Notes under the pieces: generated by a model
Told to the model about the DNA's origin: nothing
Databases searched by the model: none
What the model saw: only the letters and a program-made list of their open reading frames with translations
Shown here: positions 53,520-62,623 of the stretch, in pieces
Layout of the letters: each line of letters begins with the position of its first letter
How positions within the stretch are numbered: position 1 is the first letter of the stretch
Assembly (NCBI RefSeq): GCF_001509475.1
Contig: NZ_LLZG01000104.1
Coordinates: 1 to 64,000, forward strand
Origin: Streptomyces regalis
GTDB lineage: Bacteria > Actinomycetota > Actinomycetes > Streptomycetales > Streptomycetaceae
Direction of reading: 5' to 3'
DNA length: 64,000 bases
Position numbers and translations under genes: made by a program

Positions 53520-54782
53520 ATGAGCCAAATACCGCGTACGAGCACCCTCATAGGCTGCTCGCTCCTGCTGATCGCGATAGGCGCGAGCGCCGCCGGCTGC
53601 AGCAGCGACGGCAACCCGCTCTCCGCCGAGCCGTACGACGCGGCCGACCAGATAGCCTTCAACGGCCCCACGGGCGACGGCAGGAAGGCCGACCCCGACA
53701 AGCCCCTGGAGATCACTGCGGAGGACTCCGACGGCCGCATCACGGACGTCACCGCCAGGGACGCCGCAGGACGCTACGTCGCGGGCGAACTCTCCGCCGA
53801 CGGCACCCGCTGGCACAGCACCTCCCCGCTGGCCGCCAACGCCCGCTACACAGTGCGGGTGAGCACCGAGGACGAGGACGGCGCCCCCGGCCGCAAGGTC
53901 CTCACCTTCGACACCAGCAGGCCGACCACCAAGAAGCACCTGACGGTGGAGTTCGGCCCCAAGGCGGGCACCTACGGCGTGGGACAGCCCGTCACGGCCG
54001 CACTGGACCAGCCCGTCAAGGACAAGAAGCAGCGGCAGATAGTCGAGCGGGCCCTGAAGGTCGACTCCATGCCCGCCGTGGAGGGCACCTGGCACTGGGT
54101 GGACGACAAGGAACTCCATTACCGTCCCAAGGAGTACTGGCCCACCAACGCCACCGTCCGGGCCCGCAGCAACCTCGAAGGCATCAAGATCAGCGACCGT
54201 CTCTGGGGCGGCAAGGCCAAGCCCCTGACCCTCACCATCGGCGACCAGGTCATCGCCGTCACGGATGCCGCGTCCCACCAGCTGACGCTCTACCGCAACG
54301 GCGAGGAGGTCAGGTCGATACCGGTCACGACCGGCAAGCCCGGCTTCGAGACCCGCAACGGCGTCAAGGTCGTCCTGGGCAAGGAGTACTTCGTACGTAT
54401 GCGCGGCACCAGCATCGGCATAGCGGAGGGCTCCGCCGAGTCGTACGACCTACCGGTCTACTACGCCACCCGCGTGACCTGGAGCGGCGAGTACGTCCAC
54501 GCCGCCCCCTGGTCGGTCGGCTCCCAGGGCTACGCCAACGTCAGCCACGGCTGCACCGGCATGAGCACCGCCAACGCCCAGTGGTTCTTCGACAACGTCC
54601 GCGAGGGCGACATCGTCAAGGTCATCAACTCGTACGGCAACACCATGGAACCGTTCGGCAACGGCTTCGGCGACTGGAACCTGCCCTGGAAGAAATGGCG
54701 GGGCGGCAGCGCGTTGGTGGGCGGCACCCCTGATGGCCCAAGCCCGTCGGAGCGGGCGAGGTTGAGGCCCCAGAGCGTGTGA
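53520..54782 (+). CDS. L,D-transpeptidase lipoprotein (LdtMt2-like)
   Basis: 420 residues. The signal ends in a lipobox-like ASAAGC, making it a probable lipoprotein. Two Ig-like domains (about 40-250) precede a YkuD catalytic domain with the active-site Cys in NVSHGCTGMS and the His in VHAAPWSVGSQG. It forms 3-3 peptidoglycan cross-links outside the membrane. The layout and 420-residue length match mycobacterial LdtMt2. It lies inside the respiratory cluster, but its function is unrelated. The start is the ATG six bases downstream of GGGGCC. Confidence 0.92.
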   Translation: MSQIPRTSTLIGCSLLLIAIGASAAGCSSDGNPLSAEPYDAADQIAFNGPTGDGRKADPDKPLEITAEDSDGRITDVTARDAAGRYVAGELSADGTRWHSTSPLAANARYTVRVSTEDEDGAPGRKVLTFDTSRPTTKKHLTVEFGPKAGTYGVGQPVTAALDQPVKDKKQRQIVERALKVDSMPAVEGTWHWVDDKELHYRPKEYWPTNATVRARSNLEGIKISDRLWGGKAKPLTLTIGDQVIAVTDAASHQLTLYRNGEEVRSIPVTTGKPGFETRNGVKVVLGKEYFVRMRGTSIGIAEGSAESYDLPVYYATRVTWSGEYVHAAPWSVGSQGYANVSHGCTGMSTANAQWFFDNVREGDIVKVINSYGNTMEPFGNGFGDWNLPWKKWRGGSALVGGTPDGPSPSERARLRPQSV

Positions 54783-54802
54783 GAGGGGCCGCCCCCGAGC
54801 TC

Positions 54803-55204
54803 CTAGGCGCTCTGAAGCCTCTGCGTCCGCAACAGAGATGCCAACGCCGCCGCGAACTCCACCGGCTCCACAGGCAACGTCACCGCCGCCTCGGCCCGAC
54901 TCCACGTCGCCAGCCACGCATCCTGCGGCCGCCCGATCAGCAGCAGCACCGGCGGGGCGTTGAACACCTCGTCCTTGATCTGCCGGCAGACCCCCATGCC
55001 CCCCATGGGCACGGCCTCCCCGTCCAGCACGCAGACGTCGATGCCGCCCTTGTCCAGCTCGCGCAGCACCGCTGCCGGAGTCGCACACTCCACGAACTCC
55101 ACTACAGGCACGTCCGGAGCGGGCCGGCGCCCGGTAGCCAGCCTCACCTGCTCGCGGGTGTTGGAGTCGTCGCTGTAGACCAGCACCGTGGCGGTCGGCT
55201 GCAT
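54803..55204 (-). CDS. Orphan receiver-like protein within the oxidase cluster
   Basis: 133 residues with a response-regulator receiver fold: acidic residues DD near the N-terminus (VYSDDSN), the potential phospho-acceptor Asp in IDVCVLDGEAVPMGGMGV, and LLLIGRP where a Thr/Ser would be. The conserved Lys of the last strand is replaced (TLPVEPVEF), so phosphorylation signalling is doubtful. No DNA-binding domain or kinase is adjacent. It is convergent with the L,D-transpeptidase gene and divergent from ctaE. Conserved in this place in Streptomyces, from memory. Confidence 0.75.
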   Translation of the reverse strand: MQPTATVLVYSDDSNTREQVRLATGRRPAPDVPVVEFVECATPAAVLRELDKGGIDVCVLDGEAVPMGGMGVCRQIKDEVFNAPPVLLLIGRPQDAWLATWSRAEAAVTLPVEPVEFAAALASLLRTQRLQSA

Positions 55205-55300
55205 TGTTCCTCCGTGACGTCGGCGTCGTAAGGACAGGGCCCGTTGGGCCGGATGCTACTCCCTTGAAGACCACGTCAACACCGGTATGAACGGGGAAGA

Positions 55301-55360
55301 CACTCCGAACGGCACCCCCCGGAGTGAGGGCGGGATAAGCGACCGACATAATGTCGGTCG
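55301..55360 (+). promoter_or_regulatory. Hairpins over the ctaE translation start
   Basis: Two inverted repeats lie in the ctaE leader. CACTCCG (55301-55307) and CGGAGTG (55320-55326) flank the likely ribosome-site region GAGGG. A perfect palindrome follows, arms GACCGACAT (55341-55349) and ATGTCGGTC (55351-55359) around one A, in which the right arm begins with the ctaE ATG. Folding would sequester the start codon, so this could be translational control or a protein binding site. Confidence 0.55.
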
Positions 55361-55971
55361 TGGCGACAGCAACGACAGTAGACAAGGGTCACGCGCACCC
55401 GTCGGTCAATCGACCGAACCTCACCAGCGTCGGAACCATCATCTGGTTGAGTTCCGAGCTGATGTTCTTCGCGGCCCTCTTCGCGATGTACTTCACCCTG
55501 CGATCGGTGACGGGTCCCGAGTTCTGGAAGGAGAAGGCCGACTTCCTGAACTTCCCGTTCTCGGCGACCAACACCACGATCCTGGTGCTCTCCTCCCTCA
55601 CCTGCCAGCTCGGCGTCTTCGCCGCCGAGCGCGGTGACGTCAAGAAGCTCCGGGGCTGGTTCATCGTCACCTTCGTCATGGGTGCGATCTTCATCGGCGG
55701 TCAGGTGTACGAGTACACCGAGCTGGTCAAGCACGAGGGCCTCTCGCTCTCGTCCGACCCGTACGGCTCGGTCTTCTACCTGACCACCGGCTTCCACGGC
55801 CTGCACGTGACGGGCGGTCTCATCGCCTTCCTGCTGGTCCTCGGCCGCACGTACGCGGCGAAGAGGTTCACGCACGAGCAGGCGACCGCCGCGATCGTCG
55901 TGTCCTACTACTGGCACTTCGTCGATGTCGTCTGGATCGGCCTCTTCGCCACGATCTACATGATCAAGTAG
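55351..55971 (+). CDS. ctaE: Cytochrome c oxidase subunit III
   Basis: 206 residues with five helices, typical of the short actinobacterial CtaE. Motifs include [35 protein letters not shown], the [17 protein letters not shown] region and [15 protein letters not shown]. Located upstream of qcrCAB, forming the bcc-aa3 supercomplex genes. The ATG lies in a palindrome; a GTG ten bases downstream is out of frame, so this start is preferred. Confidence 0.95.
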   Translation: MSVVATATTVDKGHAHPSVNRPNLTSVGTIIWLSSELMFFAALFAMYFTLRSVTGPEFWKEKADFLNFPFSATNTTILVLSSLTCQLGVFAAERGDVKKLRGWFIVTFVMGAIFIGGQVYEYTELVKHEGLSLSSDPYGSVFYLTTGFHGLHVTGGLIAFLLVLGRTYAAKRFTHEQATAAIVVSYYWHFVDVVWIGLFATIYMIK

Positions 55972-56051
55972 CCGGGCCCGATCCCGCGCGCGTTCCACAA
56001 ACGCACATACCGCAAGCATCGACGCAGAAGATCCTGACACCGGGGTAATCC

Positions 56052-56864
56052 GTGAAAAAGCTCTCCGCACGACGACGCCATCCGCTGGCGGCGGTCGTCG
56101 TCCTACTCCTCGCGCTGGCGTGCACGGGGGGGCTGTACGCCGTGTTCGCTCCCGCGGACAAGGCGCAGGCCGAGGAATCCGCCCAGTCCCTCACCATCGA
56201 GGAGGGCAAGAAGCTCTACACCGTCGGCTGCGCCAGCTGCCACGGAACCGGCGGTCAGGGCACCTCCGACGGTCCGAGCCTCGTGGGCGTCGGCGCCGCC
56301 TCCGTCGACTTCCAGGTCTCGACGGGCCGTATGCCGGCCGCCACCTCCCAGGGCGCCCAGGTCCCGAGCAAGAAGAACATCTACTCGCAGGCCGAGATCG
56401 ACCAGCTCGCGGCGTTCATCGCCTCGCTGGGCGCCGGTCCGTCCGTCCCGACCGAGGAGCAGTACGGCCCCGAGGGCGCGGACATCGCCAAGGGCGGTGA
56501 GCTCTTCCGCAACAACTGCGCCCAGTGCCACAACTTCACCGGCAAGGGCGGCGCGCTGACGCACGGCAAGTACGCGCCGACGCTCGAGGACGTCGACCCG
56601 AAGCACATCTACGAGGCCATGCAGACCGGCCCGCAGAACATGCCGTCGTTCCCCGACACCACGCTGTCGGAGCAGAACAAGAAGGACATCATCGCGTACC
56701 TGCACGCGGTCAACAGCGACGAGACGGTCAATCCGGGTGGTCTGGAGCTGGGCGGCCTCGGGCCGGTCACCGAGGGCCTGTTCGCCTGGATCTTCGGCCT
56801 CGGGGCCATGATCGCCGTCGCCGTCTGGGTCGCCGCTCGGACCGCAAAGGCCAAGAAGTCATGA
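56052..56864 (+). CDS. qcrC: Diheme cytochrome c subunit of the bcc complex
   Basis: 270 residues. A signal anchor (LAAVVVLLLALACTGGLYA) is followed by two c-heme sites, CASCH (C60, C63, H64) and CAQCH (C156, C159, H160), and a C-terminal transmembrane helix (FAWIFGLGAMIAVAVWV). Electron donor to the aa3 oxidase in actinobacteria, replacing soluble cytochrome c. Start GTG; stop overlaps the qcrA ATG. Confidence 0.95.
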   Translation: MKKLSARRRHPLAAVVVLLLALACTGGLYAVFAPADKAQAEESAQSLTIEEGKKLYTVGCASCHGTGGQGTSDGPSLVGVGAASVDFQVSTGRMPAATSQGAQVPSKKNIYSQAEIDQLAAFIASLGAGPSVPTEEQYGPEGADIAKGGELFRNNCAQCHNFTGKGGALTHGKYAPTLEDVDPKHIYEAMQTGPQNMPSFPDTTLSEQNKKDIIAYLHAVNSDETVNPGGLELGGLGPVTEGLFAWIFGLGAMIAVAVWVAARTAKAKKS

Positions 56865-57910
56865 GTAGCCAAGACATTCCAGAAGAGAACCTGCCCGCTG
56901 AGCAGGACGCCACCGTCGCGGTGGCGGACGAGAAGCACCCCTTCGCCGACCCCGGTCTGCCGCCCCACGAGCACCGGATCCAGGACATCGACGAGCGGGC
57001 CGCCAAGCGGTCCGAGCGCACGGTCGCCCTGCTGTTCACGGCGTCGATGCTGGCCACCGTCGGCTTCATCGCCTCGTTCGTCACGATCCCGCACGACAAG
57101 TCGATCTTCGTCTTCCCGATCGGGCACCTCAACGCGCTGAACTTCGCGCTGGGCCTGACCCTCGGCGGGGCGCTGTTCTGCATCGGCGCGGGCGCGGTCC
57201 ACTGGGCCCGCACCCTGATGTCCGACGTGGAGGTCGCGGACGAGCGGCACCCGATCGAGGCGTCGCCCGAGGTCAAGGCCAAGGTCATGGCCGACTTCAA
57301 GCAGGGCGCCAAGGAGTCCGCGCTCGGTCGCCGCAAGCTGATCCGCAACACGATGTTCGGCGCGCTGGCCCTGTTCCCGCTCTCCGGTGTCGTCCTGCTG
57401 CGTGACCTCGGCCCGCTGCCCGGCACCAAGCTGCGCCACACCCTGTGGTCCAAGGGCAAGCTGCTCGTCAACATGAACACCAACGAGCCGCTGCGTCCCT
57501 CGGACGTCGCGGTCGGCTCCCTCACCTTCGCCAAGCCGGAGGGCCTGGAGGAGCACGACCACGAGTTCCAGACCGAGATCGCCAAGGCCGCTCTGATGAT
57601 CGTCCGGCTCCAGCCCGCCGACATCAAGGACAAGCGCGAGCTCGAGTGGTCGCACGAGGGCATCGTCGCGTACTCGAAGATCTGCACCCACGTCGGTTGC
57701 CCGATCTCCCTGTACGAGCAGCAGACGCACCACGCGCTCTGCCCCTGCCACCAGTCCACCTTCGACCTCGCCGACGGTGCCCGAGTGATCTTCGGTCCCG
57801 CCGGTCACGCCCTGCCGCAGCTGCGTATCGGCGTGAACGACGAGGGCTACCTCGAGGCGCTCGGCGACTTCGAAGAGCCTGTCGGTCCTGCATTCTGGGA
57901 GCGCGGATGA
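56861..57910 (+). CDS. qcrA: Rieske iron-sulfur subunit of the bcc complex
   Basis: 349 residues. Three helices (LLFTASMLATVGFIASFV, LNFALGLTLGGALFCIGAGAV, GALALFPLSGVVLL) precede the Rieske domain with the [2Fe-2S] ligands in CTHVGC and CPCHQS. The three-helix, long N-terminal form is the actinobacterial QcrA. ATGA overlaps both with qcrC and with qcrB. Confidence 0.95.
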   Translation: MSSQDIPEENLPAEQDATVAVADEKHPFADPGLPPHEHRIQDIDERAAKRSERTVALLFTASMLATVGFIASFVTIPHDKSIFVFPIGHLNALNFALGLTLGGALFCIGAGAVHWARTLMSDVEVADERHPIEASPEVKAKVMADFKQGAKESALGRRKLIRNTMFGALALFPLSGVVLLRDLGPLPGTKLRHTLWSKGKLLVNMNTNEPLRPSDVAVGSLTFAKPEGLEEHDHEFQTEIAKAALMIVRLQPADIKDKRELEWSHEGIVAYSKICTHVGCPISLYEQQTHHALCPCHQSTFDLADGARVIFGPAGHALPQLRIGVNDEGYLEALGDFEEPVGPAFWERG

Positions 57911-59544
57911 GCACTACAGAGACCACCGAGTCCCGCTCTCGCGGGAAGGCACCGGCCGGCGAGCGCGTCGCCGACTGGGCCGACGGCCGGCTGGGGATCT
58001 ACTCCCTGGCCAAGGCCAACATGCGCAAGATCTTCCCCGACCACTGGTCGTTCATGCTGGGAGAGGTCGCGCTCTACAGCTTCCTCATCATCATCCTCAC
58101 GGGTGTGTATCTGACGCTGTTCTTCCACCCGTCGATGAACGAGGTGGAGTACCACGGCAGCTACGTCCCGCTCCAGGGACAGCTGATGAGCGAGGCGTTC
58201 AGCTCGACCCTGCACATCTCCTTCGACGTGCGCGGTGGTCTGCTCATTCGGCAGATCCACCACTGGGCGGCGCTGATCTTCCTCGCGGCCATGTTCGTGC
58301 ACATGATGCGCGTGTTCTTCACCGGCGCGTTCCGCAAGCCGCGTGAGGTCAACTGGCTGTTCGGCTTCCTGCTGTTCGTCCTGGGCATGTTCACCGGCTT
58401 CACCGGCTACTCGCTCCCGGACGACCTGCTTTCCGGCACCGGTGTCCGCTTCATGGAGGGCGCGGTCCTGTCCGTGCCGATCGTCGGCACGTACCTCTCG
58501 TTCTTCCTCTTCGGCGGCGAGTTCCCGGGCACCGACTTCGTGGCCCGCTTCTACTCGATCCACATCCTGCTGCTGCCGGGCATCATGCTCGGCCTCGTGG
58601 TGGCGCACCTGATCCTGGTCTTCTACCACAAGCACACGCAGTTCGCGGGCCCCGGAAAGACCAACAAGAACGTCGTCGGCATGCCGCTGCTGCCGGTCTA
58701 CATGGCCAAGGCCGGAGGCTTCTTCTTCCTGGTCTTCGGTGTCATCGCCGCTCTCTCGGCGATCGCCCAGATCAACCCGATCTGGGCGATGGGCCCCTAT
58801 CGCCCGGACATGGTGTCCACCGGCGCCCAGCCCGACTGGTACATGGGCTTCTCCGAGGGCCTGATCCGCTTCATGCCGGGCTGGGAGGTCAACTTCTGGG
58901 GCCACACCCTCGTCCTGGGTGTGTTCATCCCGCTGATGATCTTCCCGCTGGTCCTGGTGGCGATCGCGGTGTACCCGTTCATCGAGGCCTGGATCACCGG
59001 CGACAAGCGCGAGCACCACATCCTGGACCGCCCGCGCAACGCCCCGACCCGCACCGCCTTCGGTGTCGCCTGGATGTCGCTGTACCTGCTGCTGCTCGTC
59101 GGTGGTGGCAACGACCTGTGGGCCACGCACTTCCACCTGTCGATCAACGCGGTCACCTGGTTCGTCCGGATCGGCTTCTTCGTCCTGCCGGTCCTCGCGT
59201 TCATCATCACCAAGCGGATCTGCCTCGGCCTTCAGCGCCGGGACAAGGACAAGGTGCTGCACGGCCGCGAGTCGGGCATCATCAAGCGCCTGCCGCACGG
59301 TGAGTTCATCGAGATCCACGAGCCGCTCAGCCAGGACGCGCTGCACACCCTCACCGCGCACGAGCAGTACAAGCCGCTCGAGATCGGCCCGACGGTCGAC
59401 GAGAACGGCGTCGAGCGCAAGGTGAAGGGCTCCGAGAAGCTGCGCGCCAAGCTCAGCAAGGCGTACTTCGACGAGGACGGCCAGATCCCGAAGCCGACCG
59501 TCGAGGAGTACAAGGAGATCACCAGCGGCCACGGCCACCACTGA
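57907..59544 (+). CDS. qcrB: Cytochrome b subunit of the bcc complex
   Basis: 545 residues. It has the b-type core: IRQIHHWAALIFLAAMFVHM and HILLLPGIMLGLVVAHLILV with heme-ligand His pairs, PDWYMGFSEGLIRFMPGW at the quinol site, and a long charged C-terminal extension (about 430-545) typical of actinobacteria. The target of Q203-like inhibitors in mycobacteria is this subunit. Followed by a terminator at 59570. Confidence 0.95.
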   Translation: MSTTETTESRSRGKAPAGERVADWADGRLGIYSLAKANMRKIFPDHWSFMLGEVALYSFLIIILTGVYLTLFFHPSMNEVEYHGSYVPLQGQLMSEAFSSTLHISFDVRGGLLIRQIHHWAALIFLAAMFVHMMRVFFTGAFRKPREVNWLFGFLLFVLGMFTGFTGYSLPDDLLSGTGVRFMEGAVLSVPIVGTYLSFFLFGGEFPGTDFVARFYSIHILLLPGIMLGLVVAHLILVFYHKHTQFAGPGKTNKNVVGMPLLPVYMAKAGGFFFLVFGVIAALSAIAQINPIWAMGPYRPDMVSTGAQPDWYMGFSEGLIRFMPGWEVNFWGHTLVLGVFIPLMIFPLVLVAIAVYPFIEAWITGDKREHHILDRPRNAPTRTAFGVAWMSLYLLLLVGGGNDLWATHFHLSINAVTWFVRIGFFVLPVLAFIITKRICLGLQRRDKDKVLHGRESGIIKRLPHGEFIEIHEPLSQDALHTLTAHEQYKPLEIGPTVDENGVERKVKGSEKLRAKLSKAYFDEDGQIPKPTVEEYKEITSGHGHH

Positions 59545-59569
59545 TCACTGCGCCAGCCACGCCACGGTT

Positions 59570-59603
59570 GAAGGGCCCCGTCCGATTGCGGACGGGGCCC
59601 TTC
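59570..59603 (+). terminator. Terminator of the qcrCAB operon
   Basis: GAAGGGCCCCGTCCG and CGGACGGGGCCCTTC pair around four bases, 25 bp past the qcrB stop. The 224 bp to the trpD start contain nothing else I recognise, apart from a TAGGGT at 59762 that could be a trpD -10. Confidence 0.88.
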
Positions 59604-59827
59604 GCCGTGCGTGGAGTGTCTCTCGGACGAGTCCGAACAGAGGGTCGCTTCGACGGGACAGGCGATTCGCCCGCCGGGCGGGTGGAGCGTGGGCCGGGCG
59701 AGCTGAGATGAGCACCCGTCCGGTGTTCGGACTGGGCCTCTCTCCGTGCCCCGGGGCTGGATAGGGTGGACCCGTTGAGACTCGCGTCCCGTAGTGCGGG
59801 ACACCACAACTGACCCAGGAGCGGCTT

Positions 59828-60892
59828 ATGAGCGCTGTGACCCCCGCTGGAGGCGACACCGCGGCGGGCCGTTCCTGGCCCGAGGTGTTGAGCGCCCTGC
59901 TCGGCGGACAGGACCTGAGCGCCGGCGACACGGCATGGGCGATGGACCGCTTCATGAGCGGTGAGGCCTCGGACGCCCAGATCGCGGGCTTCATGGTGGC
60001 CCTGAGGGCCAAGGGCGAGACGGTCGAGGAGATCAACGGTCTCGTCGAGGCGATGTACGCCCACGCCCAGCCGCTGGACATCCCCGGCCCCGCCGTCGAC
60101 ATCGTCGGCACGGGCGGGGACCGGGCCAAGACGGTCAACATCTCGACGATGTCCGCCATCGTGATCGCGGGCGCCGGCGCGAAGGTCGTCAAGCACGGCA
60201 ACCGGGCGTCGTCCTCGGCGAGCGGCTCGTCCGACGTGCTGGAGAAGCTCGGCATCAACCTGGAGCTGTCGCCGGAGGGCGTGGCGCGGGTGGTGGACGA
60301 GGCCGGGATCACCTTCTGCTTCGCCGCCAAGTTCCACCCCTCGATGCGGTTCGTCGGTGGCGTACGGCGGGACCTGGGCATCCCGACCTCGTTCAACCTC
60401 CTCGGCCCGCTGACCAACCCGGCCCGCGTCACCGCCTCGGCCGTGGGCTGCTTCGACACCCGGATGGCGGGGCTCATCGCCGGCGTACTGGCCGAGCGGG
60501 GGTCGTCCGCGCTGGTGTTCCGCGGCGACGACGGCCTCGACGAGCTGACGACGACGGCCACCTCGCGGGTGTGGGTGGTCCGCGACGGCAAGGTGACCGA
60601 CGAGGCCTTCGACCCGCGCGACGTCGGCCTCGACCTGGTGCCCGTGGAGGCGCTGCGCGGCGCCGACGCGTCGTACAACGCGGAGGTCGCCCGGCGCCTG
60701 CTGGACGGCGAGACGGGGCCGGTGCGGGACGCCGTACTGCTCAACTCGGCGGCGGCGCTGGTGGCATTGGAGCAGACGGACGCTCCGCTCACCGAGCAGA
60801 TCCGGCTCGGCATGGCGAGGGCGGCGGAGTCGATCGACTCGGGTGCGGCGAAACGGACGCTGGAGCGTTGGGTGGCTGCCAGCAACGCCTGA
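59828..60892 (+). CDS. trpD: Anthranilate phosphoribosyltransferase
   Basis: 354 residues. Transfers the phosphoribosyl group to anthranilate in Trp synthesis. The PRPP site reads [18 protein letters not shown], and the [17 protein letters not shown] loop and [15 protein letters not shown] match TrpD. It stands alone; other trp genes are elsewhere. GGAGC precedes the ATG. Confidence 0.96.
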   Translation: MSAVTPAGGDTAAGRSWPEVLSALLGGQDLSAGDTAWAMDRFMSGEASDAQIAGFMVALRAKGETVEEINGLVEAMYAHAQPLDIPGPAVDIVGTGGDRAKTVNISTMSAIVIAGAGAKVVKHGNRASSSASGSSDVLEKLGINLELSPEGVARVVDEAGITFCFAAKFHPSMRFVGGVRRDLGIPTSFNLLGPLTNPARVTASAVGCFDTRMAGLIAGVLAERGSSALVFRGDDGLDELTTTATSRVWVVRDGKVTDEAFDPRDVGLDLVPVEALRGADASYNAEVARRLLDGETGPVRDAVLLNSAAALVALEQTDAPLTEQIRLGMARAAESIDSGAAKRTLERWVAASNA

Positions 60893-60911
60893 GCCGGCAG
60901 CATGTGACGCA

Positions 60912-60940
60912 GGGCGCAGTCCAGGATCCGGACTGCGCCC
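60912..60940 (+). terminator. Terminator of trpD
   Basis: GGGCGCAGTCC and GGACTGCGCCC pair around seven bases, 19 bp after the trpD stop, followed by TTGCGC. Confidence 0.85.
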
Positions 60941-60976
60941 TTGCGCATCGAAGATCGTATGGCAGGATGTTGGACC

Positions 60977-61113
60977 AGGTCATGAGTGACAGTCATGAGG
61001 CCCCGGCCGACTGTCCGGCAACCCTCCGTCCGTGGCGGGGTGCCCCGGGTGAAGACCAGGTCGTAGGCAGCGAGGTCTACGGCAAGCGCGGACCCCTCGC
61101 AAACCAGGGGTCC
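60977..61113 (+). promoter_or_regulatory. SAM-IV-type riboswitch
   Basis: The sequence GTCATGAGTGACAGTCATGA, then GCCGACTGTCCGGCAACCCT and GGCGGGGTGCCCCGGGTGAA with GACC, matches the SAM-I/SAM-IV core (GAG at the P1 base, GGCAACC, GGGTGC, GGGTGA). The extension with AGGTCTACGGCAAGCGCGG is the SAM-IV-type peripheral pseudoknot. It would bind S-adenosylmethionine. A hairpin of GGACCCCT/AGGGGTCC (61090-61113) follows as the possible expression platform. TTGCGC (60941) and CAGGAT (60963), 16 bp apart, are promoter candidates. Identification rests on recall of the consensus. Confidence 0.8.
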
Positions 61114-61134
61114 TGGTCGTCGAGGGAGCCTTCT

Positions 61135-61155
61135 GTGAGCAAGCGAATGCGATAG
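61135..61155 (+). CDS. Leader peptide MSKRMR
   Basis: Six-codon ORF (GTG AGC AAG CGA ATG CGA TAG) preceded by GAGGGAG, directly after the riboswitch. It is 100 bp before the aminotransferase start. It could help couple translation or attenuation to the sulfur/SAM state. Its expression is unproven. Confidence 0.45.
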   Translation: MSKRMR

Positions 61156-61255
61156 GGCGTAGAGCCCCGCCTCCGCGTACCCCTTTCACCTTTCCCCGTG
61201 CTTGAGCCGTATCTGCTCGCGCGGTGATTCCCCTTGCTCTCACAGGAGTTCACCC

Positions 61256-62623
61256 ATGTCTGTCTCCACCGCTGTCTGCGCCCCGCTGCCCGTTCTCGGC
61301 CGTGATGTCACCGTCCCCCTCGTCACCGGCGGCGAAGTCACCTACGCCGCGCTCGACTACGCCGCCAGCGCCCCTGCCCTGCAGCGCGTCTGGGACGACG
61401 TCGCCGCCTACGCGCCGTACTACGGCAGCGTCCACCGCGGTGCCGGGTACCTCTCCCAGCTGTCGACCGACCTCTTCGAGAACGCCCGCAGGACCGTTGC
61501 CGAGTTCCTCGACTGCCGCGCCGACGACCAGCTCGTGTTCACCCGGTCCACGACCGACTCGCTCAACCTGCTCGCCGCCGCCCTCCCCGCCGACTGCCAG
61601 GTCTTCGTCTTCGAGACCGAGCACCACGCCTCCCTGCTGCCCTGGAAGAACGCCCGGGTCACCTACCTCGACGCACCGCGCACCCCGCAGCAGGCCGTAC
61701 GGACTCTCGAGCGCGCCCTCGCCGACCGCACTGTGTCGATTGAAGGGGGCTACGGCCCGGCCCTGGTCTGCGTCACCGGCGCCTCGAACGTCACCGGCGA
61801 GCTGTGGCCGGTCCGTGAGCTGGCCGCCGCCGCCCACGCACACGGCGCCCGGATCGTCCTCGACGCCGCCCAGCTGGCCCCGCACCACCCGGTGAGCGTC
61901 CAGGACCTCGACGTCGACTGGGTCGCCTTCTCCGGCCACAAGCTGTACGCCCCCTTCGGCTCCGGCGTCCTGGCCGGCCGCGCCGACTGGCTGCGCGAGG
62001 CCGAGCCGTACCTCGCGGGCGGCGGCGCCAGCCGCAAGGTCACCCGGCGCGAGGACGGGGGAGTGGACGTCGAGTGGCACGAGAGCGCCGCCCGCCACGA
62101 GGCCGGCTCCCCGAACGTCATCGGCGCCTACTCCATCGCCTCCGCCTGCAAGGCCCTCACCGAGGCCGGCTTCGACGACCTGGTCGCGCGCGAGCAGTAC
62201 CTGATCGAGAAGGTGAGGGCGGGTCTCGCCGAGGTCCCCGAGGTGCGGGTCCTCTCCCTCTTCGGCGACGACGCCCCGCGCGTCGGCGTCATCTCCTTCG
62301 TCGTCGACGGCTGGAACAGCTCCCACTTCGCCGCCGCCCTCTCCGCCGAGTACGGCATCGGGGTGCGCGACGGCCTGTTCTGCGCCCACCCGCTGGTCCG
62401 GACGCTGCTGGGCAGCGACCCGCAGGCACAGGGCGAGTGCGGCGCTCCGGAGGCCGCCCCGGGCGAGAAGTCCCTCAACGCGATCCGGGTGAGCTTCGGG
62501 GCCGGCACGCCGGACGAGCACGTCGAGCGGTTCGTCGAGGCCGTGAAGGAGCTCGTCACGGACGGGGCGAAGTGGAACTACCGCACGGAGGACGGCCGTT
62601 GCGTCCCGGACACCTCTGCGTGA
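61256..62623 (+). CDS. Class V aminotransferase / cysteine desulfurase-like protein
   Basis: 455 residues. PLP-dependent class V fold with PLP Lys229 (FSGHKLYAP), VLDAAQLAPHHP for the pyridine-binding Asp/Gln, and TRSTTDSLN in the phosphate-binding region. The regular short desulfurase active-site loop is not clear; a Cys in GLFCAHP may serve. Placed behind a SAM-type riboswitch, it may act in sulfur or methionine-related metabolism. GGAG with ten-base spacing precedes the ATG. Its 3' end overlaps the convergent glycerate kinase gene by 46 bp. Confidence 0.85.
   Translation: MSVSTAVCAPLPVLGRDVTVPLVTGGEVTYAALDYAASAPALQRVWDDVAAYAPYYGSVHRGAGYLSQLSTDLFENARRTVAEFLDCRADDQLVFTRSTTDSLNLLAAALPADCQVFVFETEHHASLLPWKNARVTYLDAPRTPQQAVRTLERALADRTVSIEGGYGPALVCVTGASNVTGELWPVRELAAAAHAHGARIVLDAAQLAPHHPVSVQDLDVDWVAFSGHKLYAPFGSGVLAGRADWLREAEPYLAGGGASRKVTRREDGGVDVEWHESAARHEAGSPNVIGAYSIASACKALTEAGFDDLVAREQYLIEKVRAGLAEVPEVRVLSLFGDDAPRVGVISFVVDGWNSSHFAAALSAEYGIGVRDGLFCAHPLVRTLLGSDPQAQGECGAPEAAPGEKSLNAIRVSFGAGTPDEHVERFVEAVKELVTDGAKWNYRTEDGRCVPDTSA

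Noticed and set aside
57847..59541. Minus-strand frame opposite qcrB
   Set aside because: Shadow of a conserved cytochrome b gene.
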